A stretch of DNA of 64,000 bases from SFTJ01 sp051871515 (GCA_051871515.1 JBJECY010000135.1:1-64000), one strand, 5' to 3'. Positions 44,514-53,300 are shown, counted from the stretch's first letter. The notes: generated by a model not told the origin, from the sequence alone. Numbers and translations: made by a program.

Positions 44514-45611
44514 ATGAAAATAGTAGTAATAGGCACCCGAGGGATTCCCAACATACAAGGCGGTGTGGAAACGCACTGCCAACAACTATACCCTCGCATT
44601 GCTGCCATGGGTCATGACGTAACCGTGATAAGGCGCAGCTGCTATGTGAGCGACAACAACAAAGCCGACAATTATCGCAACGTGAAACTCATTGACCTCT
44701 ATGCGCCACGCATCAAAAGCGTCGAGGCAATTGTGCACACATTTCTTGCTGCTATTAAAGCCCGCCTGCTCAATGCCGACATTGTGCACATTCATGCCGA
44801 CGGCCCTGCCTTGATGGCTCCTCTTTGCCGCATATTGGGAATGAAGGTGGTGATGACCAACCACGGACCCGAATACAACCGCAGCAAATGGGGCTCGTTG
44901 GCAAAATGCGTACTCAAAACAGGCGAATGGCTTGGCACAAAATTCAGCAACCAAGTGATTGTGATTGCCCGTTTTATCAACGATATTCTGGTGGAGAAAT
45001 ATCACCGCACCGATGCTAACCTCATCTTCAACGGCGTGGAAACGCCCACCAAGTCAACATCTACCCAGTATATCAACCAATTGGGACTTCAGCCAAAGAA
45101 ATATGTGCTTGCCGTGGGCCGATTTGTTAAGGAGAAAGCCTTTCACGACCTTATTGAAGCCTTCGCTAATTCAGGACTTAGCAACGACTACAAACTGGTG
45201 CTTGCAGGCGATGCCGACCATGAAGATGATTATTCACAACAGCTAAAGCAACTTGCCGCGCAACATGGAGTGGTGCTCACCGGCTTTATTCGTGGCGAAA
45301 AGCTTAACCAAATCTACACCCACGCAGCGTTGTTTTGCCTGCCATCTTACCATGAGGGGCTTCCTATTTCGCTGCTCGAGGCTATGAGCTACAACCTTGA
45401 CGTTGCCGTGAGCAACATCGAAGCCAACAAACTGAGTTGCCTCAGCAACAATGACTTTTTTGAAACCGGCAACACCTGGCAACTGAGCCAACTATTGCAG
45501 ACAAAGCTCACCAACCCATGCCTCAACCGCACCTACGACCTCTCGCTCTATAATTGGGACAACATAGCCTGTCAAGTGGTTGACGTATATAAAAAAGCCC
45601 TCGGAGAATGA
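44514..45611 (+). CDS. Family 4 glycosyltransferase (DUF1972-type N-terminus)
   Basis: GT-B glycosyltransferase of 365 aa. MKIVVIGTRGIPNIQGGVET is the hallmark of the GT4 subgroup with a DUF1972-like N-terminal domain, often annotated as rhamnosyl- or galactosyltransferases in capsule loci. The C-terminal domain contains KYVLAVGRFVKEKAFHDLIE and YHEGLPISLLEAMSY, with the conserved EGLP-S-LEAM motif. Last gene of the locus, 31 bp after the radical SAM gene, so likely the same operon. A weak hairpin (CTCGGAGA with TCTCCGCGAG, 45600-45629) overlaps its stop codon. Confidence 0.93.
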   Translation: MKIVVIGTRGIPNIQGGVETHCQQLYPRIAAMGHDVTVIRRSCYVSDNNKADNYRNVKLIDLYAPRIKSVEAIVHTFLAAIKARLLNADIVHIHADGPALMAPLCRILGMKVVMTNHGPEYNRSKWGSLAKCVLKTGEWLGTKFSNQVIVIARFINDILVEKYHRTDANLIFNGVETPTKSTSTQYINQLGLQPKKYVLAVGRFVKEKAFHDLIEAFANSGLSNDYKLVLAGDADHEDDYSQQLKQLAAQHGVVLTGFIRGEKLNQIYTHAALFCLPSYHEGLPISLLEAMSYNLDVAVSNIEANKLSCLSNNDFFETGNTWQLSQLLQTKLTNPCLNRTYDLSLYNWDNIACQVVDVYKKALGE

Positions 45612-45749
45612 GGTGAATATCTCCGCGAGCTATCTTTATGCATTTACTATAATTGAAAAAGGTAGGCGCAAATGTTTTCTGTGCCTCATTTATTGCGCGC
45701 GCATGTGTGACAGAGCAATCACATGCCATGCGCCCTGGCTAAGCCATTA

Positions 45750-46853
45750 TTACACGTTGAAGCGGAAGTGCATAATGTCGCCATCCTGCACCACGTATTC
45801 CTTGCCTTCAACGCCCATTTTGCCGGCCTCTTTCACAGCAGCCTCGCTGCCGTAATTCACATAGTCGTCATATTTTATAACCTCGGCACGAATAAATCCG
45901 CGTTCAAAGTCAGAGTGGATAACGCCGGCACATTGAGGAGCCTTGCTACCCTTCTTAAACGTCCACGCACGCACCTCATCTGGTCCGGCTGTGAGGAATA
46001 TCTGCAAATCGAGTAGCGCATAAGCCGACTTGATGAGGCGGTTAACGCCCGACTCTTCCAAACCGATTTCGTTCAAGAACATCTGGCGTTCCTCATAGGT
46101 GTCGAACTCAGCAATCTCCGACTCAGTTTTGGCTGCAAGAATCAGAATCTCGGCATTCTCGTCTTTCACTGCTTCACGCACGGCATCAACGTATTTGTTG
46201 CCGCTAACGGCGCTGTTGTCATCAACATTGCACACATAGAGCACCGGCTTGTTGGTGAGCAAAAACAGGTCGTGGGCAATGCGTTCCTCGTCCTTGTTCT
46301 CGAGTGCTACGGTGCGAGCAGCCTTGCCTTGCTCAAGCGCCTCTTTGTAACGCTTATAAACCTCCCAAGCCTGTTTAGCTTGCTTGTCGCCGCCTGTTTG
46401 TGCTTGCTTGGCAACTTTGCTGATGCGCGCCTCAATGGTTTCAAGGTCTTTGAGTTGCAGCTCATAGTCAATAATCTCCTTGTCGCGCACTGGGTCAACG
46501 TCACCGTTCACGTGAGTGATATTGTCATCGTCAAAGCAACGAAGCACATGAATGATGGCATCAGTTTCACGGATGTTAGCCAAGAATTTATTGCCCAAGC
46601 CTTCACCCTTCGATGCGCCCTGCACCAAACCGGCAATGTCAACAATCTCTACCGTGGTGGGAATCACACGCTGAGGCTTGCATATCTCAGCCAACTTGTT
46701 GAGCCGCTCATCGGGCACGGTGATTACGCCCACATTAGGCTCAATGGTGCAAAAAGGGAAATTAGCCGACTGCGCTTTAGCATTCGACAAACAGTTGAAA
46801 AGTGTTGACTTGCCCACATTTGGAAGTCCAACAATACCGCATTGTAGTGCCAT
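45750..46853 (-). CDS. ychF: Obg-like ATPase YchF
   Basis: Universally conserved translation-associated P-loop ATPase, 367 aa. The sequence opens with MALQCGIVGLPNVGKSTLFN (G1, Walker A), followed by VDIAGLVQGASKGEGLGNKF (G3 and switch II). The G4 position reads NVDD rather than NKxD, which is the reason YchF prefers ATP to GTP. A helical coiled-coil insertion spans about 130-200 (KDLETIEARISKVAKQAQTG) and the C-terminal TGS domain covers about 280-365, ending GKEYVVQDGDIMHFRFNV. It is convergent with the last polysaccharide gene and is not obviously in an operon. Confidence 0.97.
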   Translation of the reverse strand: MALQCGIVGLPNVGKSTLFNCLSNAKAQSANFPFCTIEPNVGVITVPDERLNKLAEICKPQRVIPTTVEIVDIAGLVQGASKGEGLGNKFLANIRETDAIIHVLRCFDDDNITHVNGDVDPVRDKEIIDYELQLKDLETIEARISKVAKQAQTGGDKQAKQAWEVYKRYKEALEQGKAARTVALENKDEERIAHDLFLLTNKPVLYVCNVDDNSAVSGNKYVDAVREAVKDENAEILILAAKTESEIAEFDTYEERQMFLNEIGLEESGVNRLIKSAYALLDLQIFLTAGPDEVRAWTFKKGSKAPQCAGVIHSDFERGFIRAEVIKYDDYVNYGSEAAVKEAGKMGVEGKEYVVQDGDIMHFRFNV

Positions 46854-46919
46854 TTATTTCTTTTATAATTTGTTTTGTTTGTAATTATCTATTCCGTTTG
46901 CTGCGAATCGCTTCCGAAT

Positions 46920-47027
46920 CGCAATTCAGTTTGCAAAGATAGTGCCAATCGAGTGCAGAACCGTCAAGCCCACTGCTTGGCGTTATGCCGAGTGCAGCCT
47001 ATTTTCGCAATTCAGATTGCAAAGATA
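46920..47027 (-). promoter_or_regulatory. Duplicated promoter-like segment upstream of ychF
   Basis: Two 22-bp copies differing at one base occur at 46920-46941 and 47006-47027. Both include, on the minus strand, the box TATCTTTG (TAnnTTTG). Each also has a GAGTGCAG phrase nearby, on opposite sides of the two copies. No TTG at consensus spacing is seen. The rest of the 288-bp gap up to 47141 shows no gene. Confidence 0.45.
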
Positions 47028-47141
47028 CTACAAAATTTGCGATTTATCACTTCTCCGCAGGCAATAATGATGCACCGGCAGCCCCGAAAGCTACACCCCG
47101 CAAAGCGCCACAGCAGTAGGAGCATTATCCGCGACAGCCTC

Positions 47142-48488
47142 TCAGCCAAGCCCAGTCAAATCAACTTTGTAGTGAGTAGGTGCTTCATCACGTCGTTCAA
47201 TAAACATTACCATATATATCGGAGCATAAGTTATTGAGCCATCAACACGCATGTTGTCGTTACACAACACAATTGCCTCATTTATGCCGTATTCTTCACA
47301 CTCAAGGACATTCGACAAAGCCCGATGAAAAACATAATCTTTGCCCGACTTCACTTCAATCGGCAAAACTCGGCCACCAAGTTCCACTACAAAATCAAGT
47401 TCACCGCGACGCTTGTTATTGTAATAATACGGCTCAATGCCATGTGCCACAAGTTCCTGAGCCACAACATTTTCAAACACAGCTCCAAAATTTATGTTTT
47501 TATCACCCTGTATTATTCGCAATTGTATGCCTTCTGCGTATTGAGCCGATAGTAATCCCACATCGCTTTGGAAAAGCTTAAAAAGATTTCGTGAACGCGA
47601 AAGCAGCAACGGGGTCTTGGGTTCCTCAACATTATACACTGGCAATGCCACACCAACATTTTTAAGCCACAAGAAACTATTCTGATACCTAACAAACTTA
47701 GCATTCTCATTTAGCTTCTTCAAAATAAAGCGCTTATTTTTTGCATTAAGTTCAGGCGGAATAAGTGAAAATATTTCCTCAATATATAGTTTGTTGTTTC
47801 TATCGTATTGTGCAATGTCGCGTTTATATAACTGCAAAATGTCAGATTGCATTCTCATGACCTCTTGCAAATTGTTTGTTTCAATATATTTATTCACTAC
47901 AGCAGGCATACCCCCCACCACTAAATATAGACGAAACAACTCCATCATTTTTGAATGAATAAACGAATCAACCGGTTGCCTCTTATTCCAAGCTTCCCTC
48001 AACGCCGACATCACCCGTTCATTAACACCTACACATTCCATAAACTCCTCCAAATCAAGAGGAAACATTTCTTTAACACCAATATAACCAACTGGTTCTG
48101 AACGCAAGTCATTAAGCTCCACCCCAAGCAGCGAACCGCTCATAATGTAACGATAAGACCCTTCATCAACAAGAAATTTTATTGCAGTTACTATTTCGGG
48201 GCATTTCTGCACCTCATCAAAAAATATAAGCGTATTGCCGGCAATCAGCGGCTTCGATGTAAGCGCCGACAATCTTAGCAATAAATCATTATAGTTATCA
48301 GCCGACCGAATCACATCAGCAGCCTTAGGATTATCCACAAAATTTATCTCAACAAAACTTTTAAAACTCTTTCCGAATTGTCGAATGGAGAAAGTTTTGC
48401 CTGTTTGTCGGGCACCTGTTATCAGCAATGCTTTTTGAGTGCTGGCATAAAAATCTCGTATATACTTGTCAATCTTTCTTTTAAGCAT
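47142..48488 (-). CDS. AAA-type ATPase with DUF4143 domain
   Basis: A 448-aa ATPase of the AAA_14/DUF4143 group, abundant in Bacteroidales. MLKRKIDKYIRDFYASTQKA leads into the Walker A motif ITGARQTGKTFSIRQF; Walker B is NTLIFFDEVQKCPE and a sensor-type SGSLLGVELND follows. The C-terminal DUF4143 region (about 215-390) ends with a PD-(D/E)XK-like core: KRRGELDFVVELGGRVLPIE then VKSGKDY. The family is often linked to mobile or toxin-antitoxin-like contexts, but its biochemical role is unsettled. The start at 48488 follows directly from the promoter at 48510-48540; an ATG at 48512 lies within the -7 box and is rejected. Confidence 0.9.
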   Translation of the reverse strand: MLKRKIDKYIRDFYASTQKALLITGARQTGKTFSIRQFGKSFKSFVEINFVDNPKAADVIRSADNYNDLLLRLSALTSKPLIAGNTLIFFDEVQKCPEIVTAIKFLVDEGSYRYIMSGSLLGVELNDLRSEPVGYIGVKEMFPLDLEEFMECVGVNERVMSALREAWNKRQPVDSFIHSKMMELFRLYLVVGGMPAVVNKYIETNNLQEVMRMQSDILQLYKRDIAQYDRNNKLYIEEIFSLIPPELNAKNKRFILKKLNENAKFVRYQNSFLWLKNVGVALPVYNVEEPKTPLLLSRSRNLFKLFQSDVGLLSAQYAEGIQLRIIQGDKNINFGAVFENVVAQELVAHGIEPYYYNNKRRGELDFVVELGGRVLPIEVKSGKDYVFHRALSNVLECEEYGINEAIVLCNDNMRVDGSITYAPIYMVMFIERRDEAPTHYKVDLTGLG

Positions 48489-48509
48489 AGAATTTCCACT
48501 TTTACAGCA

Positions 48510-48540
48510 CAAAAATAGCTATAAATTTCCACTTTTCCAA
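48510..48540 (-). promoter_or_regulatory. Promoter of the DUF4143 ATPase gene
   Basis: Minus-strand TTG (48540-48538), 20-bp spacer and TATTTTTG (48517-48510). The start of transcription would be near 48503, giving a leader of about 15 nt. Confidence 0.78.
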
Positions 48541-48609
48541 CATATTTCAGCCCTATTTTTGCCGTTTTTCCAACATGTTTTGCCCCTATTTTTGCCGTTT
48601 TTCCAACAT
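48533..48609. repeat. Short direct repeats upstream of the DUF4143 ATPase gene
   Basis: Two and a third copies of a 32-33 bp unit (48533-48564, 48565-48597, 48598-48609). Each begins TTTTTCCAACAT (the first has one T fewer) and, where complete, contains CCCTATTTTTGCCG. The first copy overlaps the -33 element, so the array could be an operator series or a promoter duplication. Confidence 0.75.
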
Positions 48610-48687
48610 TGCTTAGACCAACATCAATAAATAAGCCCAGCAAATACACCTAATTTGCCCCGTATTCTATTACTCTTTTTCAAAACA

Positions 48688-48740
48688 AATAAACCGACAA
48701 TCGCCACACATGTTCAAGCGAATTGTCGGTTTATTATTTT
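48688..48740. terminator. Bidirectional terminator
   Basis: AATAAACCGACAA (48688-48700) pairs with TTGTCGGTTTATT (48723-48735), with an inner TCGC/GCGA stem and T-rich flanks on both strands. It ends the metallophosphoesterase transcript. Confidence 0.85.
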
Positions 48741-48769
48741 CAAATCATTTTAGGGAAGGCCGTTCGGAT

Positions 48770-50050
48770 TCATCTCTTTGCAGGCACGTCAACGCGGTCA
48801 ATCACCGTGCCATTGCGGTCAAGAAGCGTGAGCATAATCTTGCGGCGGTTAACCTTCATGAGCATTGCTCCAACAGTCTTTGCGCCCTCAGTCCAACGGC
48901 ATTTAATAATATCTTGATTGTACTTCAACTCGGGTTTCATGGTCTGACCGCGCTCGTCGTCGGCCGACGGAGTCTGCACATATACCGTGCCTTTCACAGC
49001 AGCGTTACTCAACTTGCCGCCATAAACGGCATCGGTGCGCACATATATATGATTATTGCCTGCCAAAGCAAGGTCAATGCCAAGTTCGTCGAACAGCTCA
49101 TTCCAACGGCCATACTGACTGGTGGTGCCATCGCCGCCGAAGAACCACTGATAGTGCTCACACACAACCACATATCGCGGAGCATTGGCACTATTACGAG
49201 CTTCAGTGACCACCTTACGCACCCAACGCTGTGCGGCTTCAAGCCCCGCATCGCTACGCATACTCTCGCTGTTGAGCATCACAAACATCACCTCACCATA
49301 GCGGAAATGATAGCACACGCCCATTTGGCCGCTATATCCATTCTCGGGATAATAATTGGCTTGATTAAAAAACTCGTTGCTTAAACGGCTATAATTGCGT
49401 GCCATATAGTCGTGATTGCCCACGCATCCTGCCCACATCATATTGCTGAATGTGGGTTCGCTATACAGCTTTTCCCAAAACGACCAACTGGCACCCCATG
49501 CCGTGATGTCGCCAAGGTGAAGGGTCCAATCAACGCCTCCGCCATATTGCGTCACGGTATCAATCATCTTCATCGCCGCGTCTTGCCGGTGCTGCAAGGG
49601 TGTGTAAGCATGAAAATCCGAAATCACACAACACTGCCATTCTGTTGCACCTGCTGTGATGAAACGGTGCTCGGAGCAAGCCTCGCCGCCCTGAGGGTCG
49701 CATATCACATATTTATATTTTGTGTTGGGCCGCAATCCGGAGAGCGTGGCTCCACACTTCATCATCACCACGTCCTCAACTATGTCGCTACCATCGGCAG
49801 CCTTTGAGCTCACGCCGCTGAATGTGGTGCAACGAAACTCGGTCTCGGGCTCCAAAGTGGCACTTTTCTTATTCTTTGTGCCGTCCTCGCAATATTTCAC
49901 AAAATAGCCCTTACTGGGAGCTGACCAACTGATGCGCATACTGCTTGACGCATCTTCGCCGGGGCACGTCACAACAGTGCTCACCGGTTGCCCTGATGCC
50001 GCAACGCATGCAGCCATCAGCAGCAATACTGACAAAATTCTTTGTTTCAT
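48770..50050 (-). CDS. Exported metallophosphoesterase (purple acid phosphatase-like)
   Basis: Secreted calcineurin-like phosphoesterase of 426 aa (from ATG 50050). Signal peptide MKQRILSVLLLMAACVAASG is followed by an N-terminal fibronectin-III-like domain (about 25-150), as in purple acid phosphatases. The metallophosphatase core follows: VISDFHAYTPLQHRQDA, HLGDITAWG (the GD motif), GCVGNHDYMARNYS (GNHD) and VVCEHYQWF with LALAGNNHIYVR for the distal histidines. The substrate cannot be deduced; phosphomonoesters are usual. The start is fixed by the signal peptide; a frame from 50113 would add 21 residues before it. It lies downstream of the DUF4250 gene on the same strand and overlaps the end of the longer frame only. 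Confidence 0.9.
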   Translation of the reverse strand: MKQRILSVLLLMAACVAASGQPVSTVVTCPGEDASSSMRISWSAPSKGYFVKYCEDGTKNKKSATLEPETEFRCTTFSGVSSKAADGSDIVEDVVMMKCGATLSGLRPNTKYKYVICDPQGGEACSEHRFITAGATEWQCCVISDFHAYTPLQHRQDAAMKMIDTVTQYGGGVDWTLHLGDITAWGASWSFWEKLYSEPTFSNMMWAGCVGNHDYMARNYSRLSNEFFNQANYYPENGYSGQMGVCYHFRYGEVMFVMLNSESMRSDAGLEAAQRWVRKVVTEARNSANAPRYVVVCEHYQWFFGGDGTTSQYGRWNELFDELGIDLALAGNNHIYVRTDAVYGGKLSNAAVKGTVYVQTPSADDERGQTMKPELKYNQDIIKCRWTEGAKTVGAMLMKVNRRKIMLTLLDRNGTVIDRVDVPAKR

Positions 50051-50106
50051 GTTTGTAAATGTGTTTATAGTATCATCATTATCTCCGAACACAGCAGGCA
50101 CGCCTA

Positions 50107-50289
50107 TCACCAAAACCTGTTATGCTCAGCCGAATATTCCACGCCCGCAGCTTTGAGTTTTTCTTCAAGCCACTCACATTCAATGTGCATATCGTCGCAC
50201 AACTCGCTGAGCGACGCATATTGGTCGCGTAGTTTCATGTTGATGTAGCTCAACAACATCACTGGGTCGTTTGGCAGATTCTCGTTCAT
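50107..50289 (-). CDS. DUF4250 small conserved protein
   Basis: A 60-aa protein starting MNENLPNDPVMLLSYINMKL and continuing RDQYASLSELCDDMHIECEW, which fits the DUF4250 family found across Firmicutes and Bacteroidetes. The predicted fold is three short helices, with an NDPVMLLS start and a Leu-Cys-Asp-Asp centre as the conserved features. No function has been assigned to the family that I know of. A minus-strand -7 box (TATTTTTG, 50332-50339) lies about 45 bp upstream, and the metallophosphoesterase gene follows after 56 bp, so they may be cotranscribed. Confidence 0.85.
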   Translation of the reverse strand: MNENLPNDPVMLLSYINMKLRDQYASLSELCDDMHIECEWLEEKLKAAGVEYSAEHNRFW

Positions 50290-50331
50290 TTTTTATTGCC
50301 TCTATTGTTAGCCTAAAATTGTTTCTTATCA

Positions 50332-50370
50332 CAAAAATAGTTTCTTTCTTTTAAATAATCACTACCTTTG
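50332..50370. promoter_or_regulatory. Divergent -7 boxes for DUF4250 and pseudouridine synthase genes
   Basis: TATTTTTG on the minus strand (50339-50332) and TACCTTTG on the plus strand (50363-50370). No TTG at consensus spacing is visible for either. Confidence 0.5.
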
Positions 50371-50414
50371 CCTCACAAAAAGGGCTACGAACCAAATTTT
50401 TCACGCACTGCAGC

Positions 50415-52061
50415 ATGACAAACAACAGCAAGATTCATCCATTTGAGCGCGAAGTGGCAACCTCTGAGTTGCCGCCACGGTTCACATATCCGTTCTGCTA
50501 CACGCCTCACAAGCTGTGCATTGAGGCGGCTCAAATGGTGACAAAATATCTTGCCTCGCGCGCCGACCTTTTGCCCGAGCTCAATCAAGGCAAGATGCTG
50601 GGCGTGATGGTGGTGCAAGATGCCTGTGGCAAAGTGGGATTTCTGGCTGCGTTCTCGGGCAATCTGGCTCACAGCAACCATCATAGCTACTTTGTACCGC
50701 CGGTTTACGACCTTCTGAATCCCGAAGGCGAGTTTTGCCTCGGCGAACAACAAATCACCGCCATCAACCACCGCATTGCAGCCCTTGAGGCAGATGCCCA
50801 TCTTGCCATGTTACGCCAGCAATATACGGCTCAGCGCAATGCCATAGAGGCTCGCCTTGAACAGTTTGCACAACAGGTTAAAGCCGAGAAATCACAGCGC
50901 GACGCACTCAGGGCGCAAGGCAACCTCACCGCTGAGCAACAGCAGCAAATGATTAGCCGCAGCCAATATCTCAAAGCCGAGCTTCGCCGCCGCCGGCAAG
51001 CAGCCAACGACGAAATAGCCGCCTTGCCGCAAGCAGCTGAGATTGAGCAGATTGAGCAACAAATCAGCGAACTGAAGCAGCAACGCCGCATCAGCTCAAA
51101 CCACCTGCAACGGCGTCTATTTCAACTTTTTGTGGTAAGTAATGCCCGCGGCGAGAGCAGCGACCTGCTGCACATCTTCAAGCCCACCACACAAGGCGTG
51201 CCACCGGCTGGCGCAGGCGAATGTGCCGCTCCCAAGCTGATGCAATATGCCCTCACCCACAATCTCACTCCGCGTTGCATGGCCGAGTTTTGGTGGGGAG
51301 CGTCGCCCGTTGCCGAAGTGAGGCATCACGGCAATTTCTATCCGGCATGCCGCAGCAAATGCCTGCCCATACTCTCGTATATGATGCAAGGCATGCAAGT
51401 GGACCCCAACCCGCATCAACAGCCTAACGACCTGAAAATAAAAGAAATATATGACGACGAGTGGTTAACGGTGATAGTCAAGCCCTCGGGGTTGGCATCG
51501 GTGCCCGGCAATCTGCAAGCCGACTCGGTGCTAAACCAATACAGCGAACTGCACCCCGAAGCATCTGGCCCGATAATAGTGCACCGGCTCGACCGTGACA
51601 CCTCTGGGCTGATGATTCTTGCCAAAAACAAAGAGGTGCACAAGCAGTTGCAAGAAGCGTTTGCCCGTAGGCAAATCACAAAAACCTACGAAGCGTTGCT
51701 GCAAGGCAACGTGCCACAAAGTCAGGGAACCATAACACTACCCTTATCGCCAAACATCAACGACCGCCCACGCCAAATGGTTGACCACGAGCACGGTAAA
51801 AACGCCGTCACATCATATCGCGTGATGGCTGTTGACAACGGAATCACTCGCATAGAGTTCAGCCCACACACCGGGCGCACGCATCAGCTGCGCGTTCATG
51901 CCGCCCATCAACAAGGTCTCAACGCCCCCATTGTGGGCGACCCGCTCTATGGGTTGCAGCACACTCTCAACAACAGGCTTTGCCTACACGCCAAAAGTCT
52001 GCAATTTACGCATCCCGTCACCCGTCAAACCCTGCATTTCACATCGCCAGCGCCGTTCTGA
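50415..52061 (+). CDS. RluA-family pseudouridine synthase with long N-terminal extension
   Basis: RNA pseudouridine synthase, 548 aa, nearly twice the size of RluA. The C-terminal 220 residues are the catalytic domain: IVKPSGLASVPGN, then HRLDRDTSGLMILAKNKEVH with catalytic Asp393, and RIEFSPHTGRTHQLRVHAAH. The N-terminal 340 residues include a globular start, a coiled coil (about 120-240, rich in Gln, Arg, Ala and Glu) and a segment with APKLMQYALTHNLTPRCMAE and EFWWGASP. The architecture is known in Bacteroidetes and some gammaproteobacteria, where the extension probably contacts the ribosome or RNA, which is inference. Target (23S rRNA or tRNA) is undetermined. Confidence 0.93.
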   Translation: MTNNSKIHPFEREVATSELPPRFTYPFCYTPHKLCIEAAQMVTKYLASRADLLPELNQGKMLGVMVVQDACGKVGFLAAFSGNLAHSNHHSYFVPPVYDLLNPEGEFCLGEQQITAINHRIAALEADAHLAMLRQQYTAQRNAIEARLEQFAQQVKAEKSQRDALRAQGNLTAEQQQQMISRSQYLKAELRRRRQAANDEIAALPQAAEIEQIEQQISELKQQRRISSNHLQRRLFQLFVVSNARGESSDLLHIFKPTTQGVPPAGAGECAAPKLMQYALTHNLTPRCMAEFWWGASPVAEVRHHGNFYPACRSKCLPILSYMMQGMQVDPNPHQQPNDLKIKEIYDDEWLTVIVKPSGLASVPGNLQADSVLNQYSELHPEASGPIIVHRLDRDTSGLMILAKNKEVHKQLQEAFARRQITKTYEALLQGNVPQSQGTITLPLSPNINDRPRQMVDHEHGKNAVTSYRVMAVDNGITRIEFSPHTGRTHQLRVHAAHQQGLNAPIVGDPLYGLQHTLNNRLCLHAKSLQFTHPVTRQTLHFTSPAPF

Positions 52062-52161
52062 AATCGCACAACAATGCGCTGCTTAATGGCGAACCTTTGT
52101 GAAAGTTTCACCAAAAAGCAGTGTGCCTCAAGAGAGGGGTGGCATCTTTTCTAAAACTCGG

Positions 52162-52917
52162 TCAAGGGGCAATCACAAGCTCCACGGGACAATGGTCAGA
52201 GCCAAAAATCTCATTATGAATGGCAGCCGAAACCAATTGGTCATCAATGCGTTGCGAAGTGACAAAATAATCAATACGCCAACCTGCATTCTTCTCACGC
52301 GCTTTGAATCGATAGCTCCACCACGAATACACGTCGGTGAGGTCGGGGAAGAAATGGCGGAACGTGTCGGTAAATCCGGCTTGAAGCAAATCGGAGAACT
52401 TACCTCGTTCCTCATCGGTGAAACCGGCGTTTCGGCGATTGGTTTTAGGGTTTTTAAGGTCAATCTCTTTGTGAGCCACATTAAGGTCGCCGCACAGAAT
52501 CACCGGTTTGCGGGCATCGAGCTGCTTTAGGTAAGCTTTAAAATCGTCCTCCCACTGCATGCGATAGTCAAGGCGGCGCAGCTCGTCTTGCGAATTTGGC
52601 ACATACGCCGTAACTAAATAGAACGTCGGCATCTCAAGCGTTATCACGCGTCCCTCATGGTCGTGAAGGTCAATGCCTATGCCATAAGTCACATTGAGCG
52701 GAGTATGGCGAGTGAAAATCGCCGTCCCCGAATAGCCTTTCTTGTCGGCATAGTTCCAATATGACTGGTAGCCCTCAAAAGCTATATCCAGCTGACCGGC
52801 CTGCATCTTTGTTTCCTGCAAGCAAAAAAAGTCGGCATCGAGTTGCTTGAAAGCCTCCTCAAATCCCTTTCCAACACATGCCCTGAGGCCATTCACGTTC
52901 CACGATATGAATTTCAT
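52162..52917 (-). CDS. xth: Exodeoxyribonuclease III (AP endonuclease)
   Basis: DNA repair nuclease of the exonuclease III/APE1 family, 251 aa. It cleaves at abasic sites and trims 3' ends. All signature motifs are present: MKFISWNVNGLRACVGKGF, DFFCLQETKMQ with the metal-binding Glu, TAYVPNSQDELRRLDYRMQW, VILCGDLNVAHKEIDL with the catalytic Asp-Asn pair, and YSWWSYRFKAREKNAGWRID with GSDHCP at the end. It is convergent with the pseudouridine synthase gene and has a minus-strand TACATTTG box about 95 bp upstream (53021-53014), suggesting it is transcribed alone. Confidence 0.96.
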   Translation of the reverse strand: MKFISWNVNGLRACVGKGFEEAFKQLDADFFCLQETKMQAGQLDIAFEGYQSYWNYADKKGYSGTAIFTRHTPLNVTYGIGIDLHDHEGRVITLEMPTFYLVTAYVPNSQDELRRLDYRMQWEDDFKAYLKQLDARKPVILCGDLNVAHKEIDLKNPKTNRRNAGFTDEERGKFSDLLQAGFTDTFRHFFPDLTDVYSWWSYRFKAREKNAGWRIDYFVTSQRIDDQLVSAAIHNEIFGSDHCPVELVIAP

Positions 52918-53013
52918 AATGAAGTAATGTAGCTTTTATGTTTTTATAAACTGATTCTTTACGACTGAAAGAAGTGGCGCTTGCACCTGCAAGCCGCACA
53001 TCCTCACATAATG

Positions 53014-53021
53014 CAAATGTA
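53014..53021 (-). promoter_or_regulatory. -7 box of xth
   Basis: Minus-strand TACATTTG matches TAnnTTTG; no clear -33 TTG. The 300-bp gap between xth and tRNA-Lys otherwise shows only the tRNA promoter. Confidence 0.45.
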
Positions 53022-53172
53022 GCTATAAACATCGAATTTTGAAACACCCTTCACATTTTGTTTAGGTTTCTCGCAACAAAGCACCAACACATAATCATTT
53101 AATTATCAACCTAATACCATCTTTCACATCTCACAAAATCAAAAATAATATGTAAATTTTTCGCAAAAAGTT

Positions 53173-53202
53173 TTGCCGTTTCAGTAAAAAGCCGTACCTT
53201 TG
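53173..53202 (+). promoter_or_regulatory. Promoter of tRNA-Lys
   Basis: TTG (53173-53175, within TTTTG), 19-bp spacer and TACCTTTG (53195-53202). It is a near-ideal Bacteroidetes promoter ending 20 bp before the tRNA. Confidence 0.88.
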
Positions 53203-53221
53203 CATCACTTTTGAATAGGGA

Positions 53222-53294
53222 GACTCGCTAGCTCAGCAGGTAGAGCATCACACTTTTAATGTGGGGGTCTTGGGTTCGAGCCCCAAGCGGGTCA
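53222..53294 (+). tRNA. tRNA-Lys (anticodon TTT)
   Basis: A 73-nt cloverleaf. Acceptor GACTCGC (53222-53228) pairs with GCGGGTC (53287-53293), with one T-G wobble. The D arm is GCTC/GAGC, the anticodon arm TCACA/TGTGG, and the loop CTTTTAA has anticodon TTT at 53255-53257. The T arm is TTGGG with TTCGAGC loop and CCCAA. The discriminator base is A and CCA is not encoded. It decodes AAA and AAG lysine codons. A hairpin terminator follows immediately and the gene stands alone. Confidence 0.97.
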
Positions 53295-53300
53295 CGGAAT

